Assembly (NCBI RefSeq): GCF_029946505.1
Contig: NZ_JARZHG010000020.1
Location: 124,001 to 188,000 of the forward strand
Reading direction: 5' to 3'
DNA length: 64,000 bases
DNA from: Polyangium sp. y55x31
Lineage (GTDB): Bacteria > Myxococcota_A > Polyangia > Polyangiales > Polyangiaceae
Positions 1 through 7,800 of this stretch are shown here, one piece after another; positions within the stretch are counted from its first letter, which is position 1; the number at the start of each line of letters is the position of its first letter. The notes below the pieces were generated by a model. It saw nothing but the letters and a program-made list of their open reading frames with translations. It was not told where the DNA came from and did not search any database. The translations under genes were made by a program, and so were the position numbers.

Positions 1-1
1 G

Positions 2-409
2 CTCGAAGCGACCGATCTCACGGGGCTCCAGGCGAAAGGCGCGTTTTTCGGGGACGCGGCGGCGTCGGGCGCGCGCTTCACCGGCGGGCGGCTCCGGCAC
101 GCGACGTTCACCGGGGCGGAGGCGGGCTTCGCCCATTTCGGCGGCGCCGACCTGCGCGAGACGCTCTGGGTGCGATCGAAGGCGAAAGGCGCGATCTTCG
201 GCGGAGCGAAGCTCTCCCACGCGGACTTTTCCCACGCCGACGTGCGCGAGGCCGATTTCTCCTCGACGAACCTCTCCCACGCCAACCTGCACAACGTCCG
301 GGATTCGGGCGCGCTCTTCGTGGGCGCGAACGTGCTCGGCGTCCGCCGCACCGATGTCGACCGGCTCGAAGCGGAGGCCTACAGGCCCCCGCCGCGCGAA
401 GGAACCTGA
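2..409 (+). CDS. Pentapeptide-repeat protein, C-terminal part (5' end outside window)
   Basis: The reading frame is open from the left edge to a TGA at 407-409, so only the last 135 residues or so are seen. The translation is a run of A(D/N)(L/F)xx five-residue repeats (for example ATDLTG, ADLRE, HADFS, ADFSS, ANLHN), which in known proteins fold into a right-handed quadrilateral beta-helix. The last 25 or so residues lack repeats and form a basic, Pro-containing tail. The next gene starts 10 nt downstream and is DUF3540, followed by a DUF4150 PAAR-like protein. Pentapeptide-repeat proteins recur beside DUF2169/DUF3540/DUF4150 genes in T6SS accessory clusters, so a role in spike or effector assembly is inferred. 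A DNA-gyrase-protecting role, known for other members, is not supported by this context. Confidence 0.85.
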   Translation, partial: LEATDLTGLQAKGAFFGDAAASGARFTGGRLRHATFTGAEAGFAHFGGADLRETLWVRSKAKGAIFGGAKLSHADFSHADVREADFSSTNLSHANLHNVRDSGALFVGANVLGVRRTDVDRLEAEAYRPPPREGT

Positions 410-419
410 AGGAGACCCC

Positions 420-965
420 ATGTCGAATGTGGCGCGATTGCGTTTCGAGGAAACCGCAGACAAGGGCCTCTACCTCGGCCCGGCGACGGTCGCGTCCGTC
501 CGCCCCGCCGAAATCGAGGTCGACCTGCCGAAAGGCGGCAAGGTCCACGCGCGCCTCGCCCTCGCGTATGCGTACGAGCCCGTTCCCGGCGACGAGGTGC
601 TCGTCATCGGCAATGCCGAAGGCCACTGGATCATCGGCGTCGTGCACGCGCAAGGCCCCGCGGTCCTGCATTTCCCTGCCGACGCCGAGCTCCGCGCCGC
701 GGGGACCCTCCGGATCGCCGCGGATCGCGGGGTCGAGATCGCCTCGCCCGAGCTCTCCGTGACCACGAAGAAGATCCGCACGATCGCCTCCGAGGTCGTC
801 CAGGCGTTCTCGACGCTGCGCCAGCGCGTCACCGAGCTCCTCAGTGTGCAAGCGGGACAAACGTACACGGTCGTCGAGGGCTCGATGCATTCGCAGGCGA
901 AGAGCGCGACGATCCTCACGGAGGAAAAAGTCTCGATCAACGGCAAGGAAGTCCACCTGGGCTAG
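420..965 (+). CDS. DUF3540 domain protein, T6SS accessory
   Basis: 181 aa. The start ATG at 420 follows a strong GAAGGAG ribosome site five bases upstream; longer upstream extension runs into the pentapeptide gene. The N-terminal half (about residues 15-90) reads as a small beta-barrel with the string DEVLVIGNAEGHWIIGVV, resembling the OB-fold part of phage gp5/VgrG proteins. The C-terminal half has beta-rich repeats (LRIAADRGVEIASPELSV) like the VgrG beta-helix. It matches the DUF3540 family, which is found next to DUF2169 and DUF4150 genes in T6SS loci. I infer a spike-associated adaptor that joins the PAAR-like protein downstream to the secretion spike. No catalytic motif is visible. It lies in an apparent operon with the pentapeptide gene before it and the DUF4150-protease gene 13 nt after it. 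Confidence 0.8.
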   Translation: MSNVARLRFEETADKGLYLGPATVASVRPAEIEVDLPKGGKVHARLALAYAYEPVPGDEVLVIGNAEGHWIIGVVHAQGPAVLHFPADAELRAAGTLRIAADRGVEIASPELSVTTKKIRTIASEVVQAFSTLRQRVTELLSVQAGQTYTVVEGSMHSQAKSATILTEEKVSINGKEVHLG

Positions 966-978
966 GAGGCGCGCTGAC

Positions 979-2037
979 ATGCTCCCCGCATCGAACCGCG
1001 GCGTCGGGATGAATTTCGGGTTTCCGGACGTGTGCCTCACGCCCACCCCGGTCGGTCCCGTCCCCATTCCTTATCCGAACATCGCGATGAACGCGCAGGC
1101 CTCGGTGTTCTCGCCGATCGTCAAGGTCTCGGGCGTCCACGCGCTGAACCTCGGGTCGATGATCGCGATGACCTCCGGCGACGAAGCCGGCACGGCGCAC
1201 TGGACCGTGAAGGGCCCGGGCAAGTACATCATGGGCAATCCGATCGTGTTCGTCGACAAGATGCCCGCGATCAGCCTGACCTGCCCGACGATGGGCAACA
1301 CCGGGAACAACGCCCTCGGCGCCGTCGTCGTCCCGAGCGCCGTGAACGTGTTTTACACATACGCACAATCCCCGGCCGCGGCCTCGCCGGACAACGTCTC
1401 GGCCACGCGCGCGGCCGCGCTCGGTGACGCCATTCTCGGCCGCGCGGGCGCGGCGCCGCTCACGGCCGCGATGCTCGACGACGGCATCGGATACGTGCGG
1501 GTCGCGGTCGTCACGACCGACATCACGAGCCGTTTTCACGTGGCGGCGCGAAAGCTCGAAGCCGAAGGCGCGCGCGCGCTCGTCCTCGATCTCGCGGGCT
1601 GCCCAGGCGGGGATCTCGACGCCGTCGTCGCCTGGGCAGCAATGTTCCTCGACGCGGGCGCGGAGATCGTCCGGATCGAGGACGCCGAGGGGGACGAGCT
1701 CGTTCGTCGCGCCGAATTGCCGGCGGCGTACACGATGCCGCTCGTCGTGCTCGTCGACGGCGGGACGGGCTCGGCCGCGGAAATCGTCGCCGCGGCGCTG
1801 AAATCGAACGGCCGCGCGCTCGTCCTCGGCCAGCGGACGCACGGAAAAGGCAGCGCGCAACGCCTCGTCCCCGGCGAGGAGAATTCGTTCGCGTATCGCA
1901 CGGCCGCATTTTGCACGGGGCCCGATGGGGCCCCGATCGACGGCGTCGGCGTCGAGCCCGATCTCGCCCTCGAAGGCGACTTCGGCCCCGCGTGGCTCGC
2001 GGCCGCATGCGACGCGGCCCGCGCCCGTCTGTCCTGA
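979..2037 (+). CDS. PAAR-like DUF4150 protein fused to an S41-type serine protease; predicted T6SS effector
   Basis: 352 aa, start ATG 979 after GGAGG-type ribosome site (ctaggaggcgc). Residues 1-130 are a DUF4150 PAAR-like domain: FPDVCLTPTPVGPVPIPYPN, then SGDEAG and a GNTGNNALG end, the conserved pattern of this family, which caps VgrG spikes. Residues about 165-335 match the catalytic core of C-terminal-processing (S41) proteases: LVLDLAGCPGG (201-211), then VVLVDGGTGSAAEIVAAAL with candidate nucleophile Ser265, and LGQRTHGKGSAQ with candidate base Lys290. The Ser-Lys spacing of 25 equals that of E. coli Prc/Tsp (Ser452/Lys477). No PDZ domain and no signal peptide are present, as expected for cargo delivered on a spike tip. 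I infer a toxin that cuts proteins in a target cell. The gene ends one base before the stop of the convergent DUF2169 gene. No adjacent immunity candidate on this strand. Confidence 0.82.
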   Translation: MLPASNRGVGMNFGFPDVCLTPTPVGPVPIPYPNIAMNAQASVFSPIVKVSGVHALNLGSMIAMTSGDEAGTAHWTVKGPGKYIMGNPIVFVDKMPAISLTCPTMGNTGNNALGAVVVPSAVNVFYTYAQSPAAASPDNVSATRAAALGDAILGRAGAAPLTAAMLDDGIGYVRVAVVTTDITSRFHVAARKLEAEGARALVLDLAGCPGGDLDAVVAWAAMFLDAGAEIVRIEDAEGDELVRRAELPAAYTMPLVVLVDGGTGSAAEIVAAALKSNGRALVLGQRTHGKGSAQRLVPGEENSFAYRTAAFCTGPDGAPIDGVGVEPDLALEGDFGPAWLAAACDAARARLS

Positions 2038-3705
2038 CTAACTCTTTTTCTTGGGCGGCCCGAATCCGCCGTACAGCGATTTGTTGACCGCCGGCTTCGG
2101 CGGGATGCGCGGCGGCGGAGGTTTCGGGATCTCGACCTTCGGCTCCTTCGGGGACTCCGCCCACGGATCGGTCCGCGCGGGGCGCGGCGGAGCCGGGGGA
2201 GCGGCCGCTGCCGGAAGCGCAGCTTTCGGCGCGGCCGGCGCGGGCGCGCTCGGGGGCGGGGGCGGCGGCTCGGCGTCTTCCTCGACGAAATCGAGCATCT
2301 TGAGATCCGACGCGAACGAGAGCGCGCGCGTCGCTTCCTCGACGATCGGGACCGGCGCGGCCTCGACGGGGACATGGGACCACGGCGCGCCCGGAATGGG
2401 AGCGCCCGAGGCCGAGGGCACGGCTGTCTTCGGCCCGCCTGCGAACGGAATGGCAGGCTTGTGCTGCGCGGCGACCGCCGCGTCCCCGTCGAGGGCGTAC
2501 GTCCCTTCGAACGCGTTTTTCTCGCGCCGCTGCGCGAATGGCATGGGCTCCGAGCTCGGCACGATGTCTTCGAGCACCATCGTCGATTCGTTCCCGCCGC
2601 GCGACCACGTATCGCTGCGGGCCGTATCGCTGCGGCCCATATCGCCCCGGGCCATGGTCGTGGCGAGGTCGTCGACCGTGGCGACCAGGGATTGCCCTTT
2701 CTTTTCCGGCATCGGCGGCGGGGTCAAGAGGTGCGCGAGCGGGCGACCCTCGGTCTCGATGCCGCCCGCGACCCGCAACGTGCCGAGGGCCCGCTCGTCG
2801 TCGAGGGGCACGACGACACGACAAACGAGCGAACAGCGCAGCGTATCGGCGTCGATGCGCAGGATGTCGGGCCGCATCGCAATGGTGCGCGCCGCCTCGG
2901 GCGCGCCCGGCGACAGGCCGAAGAGCGTCACGAGGCCCCGCGCCGTGGGCAGGCGCGACGAGATCCGCGGATGCTCCGGGTGCAATCCTTCGAGCACGAT
3001 CCATTCGTTGCCCACGAGGGATTCGATCTGCTGATCGTGCGGCGCGGCCTGGAAATAGGTCCAATCGAAATCGGCCGGGATCTCCGGCACGGGCTGCTCG
3101 AGCGCCATGGGCGAGAGCGAGCCGAGGAGCAATTTGCGTTGCGCGAGCGCGCGCGAGATCGGCCCGAAGCCCGCGACGAGGCTCCCGTCCGTCGGGTACA
3201 CGATGTTCGGCGGCGCGGATCCGGGCGATTTCCCCGTGCCGTGCGGGTTCGGCCGGAAGCCGATGCCGCCGAGCGCGCGCTCGTACACGAGGGGAATCTT
3301 GTCGAACGGCGTGATCTCGGCGCCCTTGCGATCGCCGTAAACGTGCAACGTCTTGTCGAGCAGGGCGTGGCCATGGAAGACGGCGAGGCGCACGACCTGC
3401 CGGGTCACGGTCGTCCCCGCGGGCGCGCAGGCGTGCCCGGAAAGCACGATATCGACGCGCGGCAGGTGCGGCACGACGTCGCTCGTGGCGCGAATGCTGC
3501 GGGTCGGGTTGTCGCGGTGGTGCATCTCGGCCCGGAAGAGCTCTTCCGGGGCCAAAGGCTGCATCGGCTCGTTGGGGACGAGCTTGAACGTGGCCTTGAG
3601 CACGCACGTTACGTGGAGCTTTCCAGCGTGACGGAAGACGGTCGTTCCCCCCTTCGACGGTCCGACGGACGTGATGGGGACGGGCCAGTGGGCGACGAGG
3701 GCCAT
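2038..3705 (-). CDS. DUF2169 family protein with proline-rich tail, T6SS effector loading
   Basis: 555 aa from ATG 3705; an in-frame GTG at 3723 would add six residues and no clear ribosome site separates them. The first 310 or so residues are DUF2169: LKATFKL, then VVLSGHACAPAGT-type and the diagnostic PLVYERALGGIGFRPNPHGTG region. DUF2169 proteins are known from T6SS clusters and are proposed adaptors for PAAR-like/DUF4150 effectors. The C-terminal half is low complexity, rich in Pro/Ala, and includes a KPAIPFAGG string (compare the LPF-repeat protein at 59947-61065) and a long Pro-Ala stretch before a Lys-rich end. It is convergent with the DUF4150-protease gene, the two stop codons being back to back. 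Likely job: chaperone or adaptor for that effector (inference). Confidence 0.85.
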   Translation of the reverse strand: MALVAHWPVPITSVGPSKGGTTVFRHAGKLHVTCVLKATFKLVPNEPMQPLAPEELFRAEMHHRDNPTRSIRATSDVVPHLPRVDIVLSGHACAPAGTTVTRQVVRLAVFHGHALLDKTLHVYGDRKGAEITPFDKIPLVYERALGGIGFRPNPHGTGKSPGSAPPNIVYPTDGSLVAGFGPISRALAQRKLLLGSLSPMALEQPVPEIPADFDWTYFQAAPHDQQIESLVGNEWIVLEGLHPEHPRISSRLPTARGLVTLFGLSPGAPEAARTIAMRPDILRIDADTLRCSLVCRVVVPLDDERALGTLRVAGGIETEGRPLAHLLTPPPMPEKKGQSLVATVDDLATTMARGDMGRSDTARSDTWSRGGNESTMVLEDIVPSSEPMPFAQRREKNAFEGTYALDGDAAVAAQHKPAIPFAGGPKTAVPSASGAPIPGAPWSHVPVEAAPVPIVEEATRALSFASDLKMLDFVEEDAEPPPPPPSAPAPAAPKAALPAAAAPPAPPRPARTDPWAESPKEPKVEIPKPPPPRIPPKPAVNKSLYGGFGPPKKKS

Positions 3706-3756
3706 CGGCGCGGAGCGTATCACGAGCCCGGCCGATGGGGCCGGGGATTCGCCCGT

Positions 3757-5136
3757 TCAGTCGAGCGCGAGCACGGTCAAGAGGTAGGGCCCGGGCAAAG
3801 GCCCGGACGCGCTCACGTAAGTATCCGCGGAGATCCAGTACGTCCCCGGGCCTCTGCTCACGTCGAGCACCTTGTCGGCGCGGGAGACGCAAAGCTCGGC
3901 GCCGCCCGGATCCTCCATGAAGTGCACGTCGATATCGACGCCCGCGGCGTCGAACACGCGAATGCGCAGGCTCGTCGGCTCCTTCAGCTCGATCCGATAG
4001 ACGACCTCGGCTCCGCCCTCGTCGACGGGGCTGCACGAATACTGGTTCGCGATCGAGGTCTTGCTCGCGGTCGTGTCGCGATCGTCGACGAAAGGAAGCG
4101 CGTCGATCTCGAAGGGGCTCTCCCAGGTCCCCTCCCCCGCGAGGTCCTTGGGCCGCGGCTCGGGCGCCTCGCCTTCGAGAAGGAAACGCCGGGCGCGGTC
4201 GAGCGCCTCGATCGTGAGCAGGTTTCTGCGGTTCATCCCCTCGCCGAGGCCCGCGGCGTCGAACCAGCAGGCGTGCACGCCGCCCTGCGCGAACGATTGC
4301 AGGTGAATGCCGTCGCCGACGAGGCCGAAATCGGAGAGCTCGGCGAGCGCGCCGAAGAGATCCATGAGCGGCGCTTGCCGGGCCTGGGCGACGGCGCGGA
4401 CGACCGCATTCATCTCGGGGACGAGCGCGCGGGCCTCGTCGGTATCGTCGCGCTGGGGCAAGGTCGTGAGAAGCGGGACGACGCCGGCCGCGGCGAGCTC
4501 GTCGACGACGCGGAGGAGGTTTTGCGCGAACGGCTCGACGCCTTGCGGATAGGTATCGTTCGTGCCGAGGAGGACGACGGCGAAGGCCGGCGTGATCGCG
4601 GCGATCTCCTGGTCGATCGGCGAAGGATCGCCGGCGAGCACGGCGCCCGAGGACCAGCCGACCTTCGCGGCCAGGGTCGTCCGTTCGAACGAGGTCTTCG
4701 CCCCGTCGGCGAGGTCTTTCCCGAAAAACGCGCGTGTCGGCTCGAGGGCGGCGCTCGTGCCCCACTGGATGTCATTGCCGCCGAAGCACGTCAAAAACCC
4801 GGTATTGACGGTATTCGAATCACCGACCTTGGCGAAGACGGTCGGGCGCCCGGGGCTCGTGGCGAGAATGACTTTCCATCGCTCGACGACGGTCTTCGAG
4901 AGGGGCGAATGTCGCAGGCCGTGCGGATATCGGATCGGGCCGGAAGGTTCGGGCACGCTGCCGCCCCCGCCGCCGCTTCCGCCCCCGCCTCCGCCGCCGC
5001 CTCCGCCGCCGCCCCCGCCTCCGACGCCGCTTCCGCTGCTGCTCGTCGTGGCCGGCGACGATCCCGGTCCGTCCATGGAACAGGCAGCGATGAGCAGGAC
5101 GAACGGCAGGGCGAGGGCCGGACCTTTCGCGATCAT
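3757..5136 (-). CDS. SGNH/GDSL-family hydrolase lipoprotein
   Basis: 459 aa. It starts at ATG 5136 with a lipoprotein signal (lipobox LIAAC, Cys19), then a Ser/Thr and poly-Gly linker (about residues 30-62). The catalytic part has the SGNH blocks: GDSN with Ser107, GTND with Asn193, and DGIH with Asp275 and His278, giving a plausible Ser-Asp-His triad. Residues after about 340 are beta-rich (RIELKEPTSLRIRVFDAAG) and look like a pre-peptidase C-terminal-like carbohydrate- or protein-binding domain. Enzymes of this family act as esterases or lipases, often on acyl or acetyl groups of polysaccharides; the substrate here cannot be told. It sits on the outer face of a membrane. It is 11 nt downstream of the hypothetical gene 5148-6395 and probably co-transcribed. 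Confidence 0.8.
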   Translation of the reverse strand: MIAKGPALALPFVLLIAACSMDGPGSSPATTSSSGSGVGGGGGGGGGGGGGGGSGGGGGSVPEPSGPIRYPHGLRHSPLSKTVVERWKVILATSPGRPTVFAKVGDSNTVNTGFLTCFGGNDIQWGTSAALEPTRAFFGKDLADGAKTSFERTTLAAKVGWSSGAVLAGDPSPIDQEIAAITPAFAVVLLGTNDTYPQGVEPFAQNLLRVVDELAAAGVVPLLTTLPQRDDTDEARALVPEMNAVVRAVAQARQAPLMDLFGALAELSDFGLVGDGIHLQSFAQGGVHACWFDAAGLGEGMNRRNLLTIEALDRARRFLLEGEAPEPRPKDLAGEGTWESPFEIDALPFVDDRDTTASKTSIANQYSCSPVDEGGAEVVYRIELKEPTSLRIRVFDAAGVDIDVHFMEDPGGAELCVSRADKVLDVSRGPGTYWISADTYVSASGPLPGPYLLTVLALD

Positions 5137-5147
5137 GACCGACGAGA

Positions 5148-6395
5148 CTACTTCTTCGCGCGATGCCGCGCGAGCCAAAGCCGCGCGATCTCCGAGAGCG
5201 CCTCCTCGTCCGCGAGCGCCGCGTCCTCTTCGAGCAGCGCGAGGATCTGCGTCGCCGTGAGCCGACTGTACTCGTCGAACGTGCCGTCCTTCGCCCACGC
5301 CGAAAGCCGCGCCGCGATCGGCGCCTTGTGCCCCGACTCCTTGATCGATCGCACGAGCCGGTATCCGCCGAGCTCTCCCTCGCGCGAGACGCCGCCGAAG
5401 CGCAGTACGAGCCCGAGCAGGAACGTGTCCACATCGAGCCCGGTCTCCGTGAGCCGCTCGGCCTCGGTCGCGTGCGAGGCCTCGCCGTAACTCGAATATG
5501 CGACCCGGTCGAACTGGTCGCCCATGATGCGGAGCTGGAGCTGGAGGAAACAGCCGAGCTTGCCCATCTCGTAGCACAGCTCCGCGTACTCGCGCGCGAC
5601 CTGCGCCGGCCGAGAATCCATCGAGCATCGGCCCATCGGGCGCCAGACTCGATAATACGAGAGCGCCTTCTCCTTGTCGCCCGCGGCCCGCGCGGCCGCG
5701 ATCTTTTCCCCCGCGTCCTCCTCGAACGTGGCGCGCGCATTGTCGTAGACGGGCGGGTCCGACGACAGCAGCGCGGCCACGTACGACCACGCGTCGAGCG
5801 CCTCCATCGGAATGCGGCCCTCGGACGAGACGTACGTCGGCTCGATTCGAATCCGCGACGTACCCCTCTCGAACACGAGCGGCACACCCGCCGCGGCCCG
5901 CTCCATCGAGCCCGTCACGAGCTTCCATCCGGATCGATTCCAGAAACGAGCCTGATCGTAAGCCTCGTCGGTCGCCGCGAATTCGACCTGAAGCTCGTGG
6001 ACATCACTCTCGGCCTCACGCTCGATGGAGAGCACCACGTCCTCCACCTCCGCGTGCTCACCGTCCACGTCCTTGACGAGCAGGCCGTGGGCGAGGCGAA
6101 TGGGTTTGGCCCGGCGATCCGCCTCCTCGTACGTCGACTGGAAATGCGCCATCCCCGGCCAGGACCAGCGCGGGTTCGCGTGGGGGCTCCGCGGGAAGCG
6201 CGGGCGCTCTTCGGCCACGATGAGCGGCGCATCCGGCTTCACGCTCGCGTGTCGCGAAGGCGCGCACTCGAGCCCCGCCACGACCGAAAGCGCCGTCCCG
6301 AGGACAAGCGCGATCCGCGCGACCCCGCCGGATCGCCCGGACCCGCCCGCCGTCTCCTCGCCCTGCCCCCTGCCCACGCGCTCCGAAGCGTCCAT
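5148..6395 (-). CDS. Conserved hypothetical membrane-anchored or secreted protein
   Basis: 415 aa. The ATG at 6395 is chosen because a GGAGG ribosome site lies nine bases before it; the reading frame is open further upstream without a better start. Residues about 25-45 form a hydrophobic segment (ALVLGTALSVVAG) followed by LEC, so it is exported, possibly as a lipoprotein with an unusual lipobox. The rest is mixed alpha/beta: a central part carries paired beta-strands with many acidic residues, and the C-terminal 200 residues are helical with Tyr/Cys (YAELCYEMGKLGCFLQLQ), suggesting a helical repeat fold. I do not recognise a family. It precedes the SGNH lipoprotein gene by 11 nt on the same strand, so the two may share a transcript and an envelope function. 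Confidence 0.65.
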   Translation of the reverse strand: MDASERVGRGQGEETAGGSGRSGGVARIALVLGTALSVVAGLECAPSRHASVKPDAPLIVAEERPRFPRSPHANPRWSWPGMAHFQSTYEEADRRAKPIRLAHGLLVKDVDGEHAEVEDVVLSIEREAESDVHELQVEFAATDEAYDQARFWNRSGWKLVTGSMERAAAGVPLVFERGTSRIRIEPTYVSSEGRIPMEALDAWSYVAALLSSDPPVYDNARATFEEDAGEKIAAARAAGDKEKALSYYRVWRPMGRCSMDSRPAQVAREYAELCYEMGKLGCFLQLQLRIMGDQFDRVAYSSYGEASHATEAERLTETGLDVDTFLLGLVLRFGGVSREGELGGYRLVRSIKESGHKAPIAARLSAWAKDGTFDEYSRLTATQILALLEEDAALADEEALSEIARLWLARHRAKK

Positions 6396-6600
6396 GCTCG
6401 AACCTCCGTCCGATCCACCCGGCGGCCGCCGGGCCAGAGATCTCAGACGTTCGAGGAGGGGCGAGGTTTTGGGAAAATGATCCGTCCCCGCCCTCCGGCA
6501 GCCGGAAAAACCGTTCCCGCCGCGCTTGTGCCCCGCCAAGCCCTTCCGCTAAGCTCCGCGCCCGCCGGCAGGACGCCGGTAAAACCAACTGGAAGAAGCC

Positions 6601-7800
6601 ATGATCCACCTCCGCAAAGCTCTACCGCTCCTCGCCCTCGGCCTCGGGCTCGGGTGTGGTGGCGCATCGCAGACCGGCCAGGGCGCCGGCCAGACGGGCC
6701 CCGTCTCCACGCAGCAGCGCATCGTGAACATCAACCCCGTCGATCTCGGCGTTTGTTTCCAGCAAGCGCCCGCCCTGCCCGAGAAGATCAACGGCGAGGT
6801 GCTCACCGGGCTGCTCGTCGCGGCCCGGCCGTTCGTCATGGAATGCCTCGTCGACCCGAAGAACCGCGGCCCCGCCGACGAGACGAGCCTCGCCCTCAAG
6901 ACCACCCTCTCGGGCGGCAAGCTCGCGCACGCCATCACGGGCCAGAACATCACGCCCGCCGGCGAGCAATGCATCAAGACCGCCGTCGACAAGTTCGCCG
7001 CCACGGCCCCCGACTGGGAAAAGAAAGCCGCCGCCGCGAACAACGTGACGGCCGAGGTGCAATACAAGCACATCGCCAGCGTGATGCCCACGGTCAAGAT
7101 GGGCGTCAGCGAGGCCTCCGACGTGGCCGGCACGATCCGGCTCGCGCAGGGCAGCTTCTGCGATTGTTATGCGCCGTGGAAGAGCGCCGATCCGGTGCTC
7201 CTCAAGGCCCAGGTCAAGCTCACGCAGACGGGCGCGCCGGCCGTGACGATCGAGCCGCCGGCGGACCCGAACGGGGCGCAGGTCGCCGCGTGCCTCCAGC
7301 CGAAGGTCGCCGCGTTGCCGATGAAGACGACGTCGACCGAGCTCACGGCGCCCTACACGTTCATGTTCCTGAGCTCCGCGCGTGACGGCCTGTTCCAGGG
7401 CGCGCCGCCCCCGATCGCGTTCGCCCAGTACGAGCTCGTGCGCAACCAGCGCCTCGCCGCGGGCGTCATCGCCATGGGCACGCGCACGCAGGCCGCCGAG
7501 GCGTACGACGCGCTCGTGAACAAGTACAAGAAGGACCCGGCCAGCGTGACGCTGGAGCAGCTCAAGAACGGCTGCGCAGCCCTCACGCAGGCGGACGATG
7601 GTTACATCGCCGCGCTCCAGAAGCAGCTCGAGCTCGAGGAGAGCGCCGTCGCGATGCTCAACGATTTCGCCGCGAAGGACGCCGCCTGGGCGCCCGCCAA
7701 GGACGCCACGCAGGGCAACGTGGGCGAGACGAAGAAGGACCTCGAGAACGGCAAGAAGTTCAAGGAAGCCGATCTCGCGGCCTGCCCGAAGGTCAAGTAG
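6601..7800 (+). CDS. Hypothetical lipoprotein
   Basis: 399 aa. The start ATG follows a GGAAGAAG ribosome site. A lipoprotein signal ends at LGLGC (Cys19) and is followed by a short Gly/Gln/Thr linker. The mature protein has two similar-looking halves, each with a strand-helix pattern around conserved Cys (VCFQQAPALPEKING, then AACLQPKVAALP), which recalls the paired energy-transducer-like or AgmX-like C-terminal domains seen in myxobacterial lipoproteins. The last 130 residues are charged and helical (KYKKDPASVTLEQL, KKDLENGKKFKEADL) and could form a coiled coil. I cannot assign a function. Its 3' end overlaps the convergent AAA ATPase gene by 8 nt. Confidence 0.65.
   Translation: MIHLRKALPLLALGLGLGCGGASQTGQGAGQTGPVSTQQRIVNINPVDLGVCFQQAPALPEKINGEVLTGLLVAARPFVMECLVDPKNRGPADETSLALKTTLSGGKLAHAITGQNITPAGEQCIKTAVDKFAATAPDWEKKAAAANNVTAEVQYKHIASVMPTVKMGVSEASDVAGTIRLAQGSFCDCYAPWKSADPVLLKAQVKLTQTGAPAVTIEPPADPNGAQVAACLQPKVAALPMKTTSTELTAPYTFMFLSSARDGLFQGAPPPIAFAQYELVRNQRLAAGVIAMGTRTQAAEAYDALVNKYKKDPASVTLEQLKNGCAALTQADDGYIAALQKQLELEESAVAMLNDFAAKDAAWAPAKDATQGNVGETKKDLENGKKFKEADLAACPKVK

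Noticed and set aside
1523-4765. A 1,080-residue minus-strand open frame across the DUF4150 and SGNH region
   Set aside because: It is Arg/Pro-rich, lacks domains and ribosome site, and runs antisense to or out of frame with well-supported genes; a GC-rich shadow.
4969-5035. Run of gcc/ccg triplets resembling a simple repeat or recombination site
   Set aside because: It encodes the poly-Gly linker of the SGNH lipoprotein; no sign of a mobile element.
2374-5490. A 1,038-residue plus-strand open frame
   Set aside because: Shadow of the minus-strand DUF2169 and SGNH genes; composition is unlike the real proteins here.
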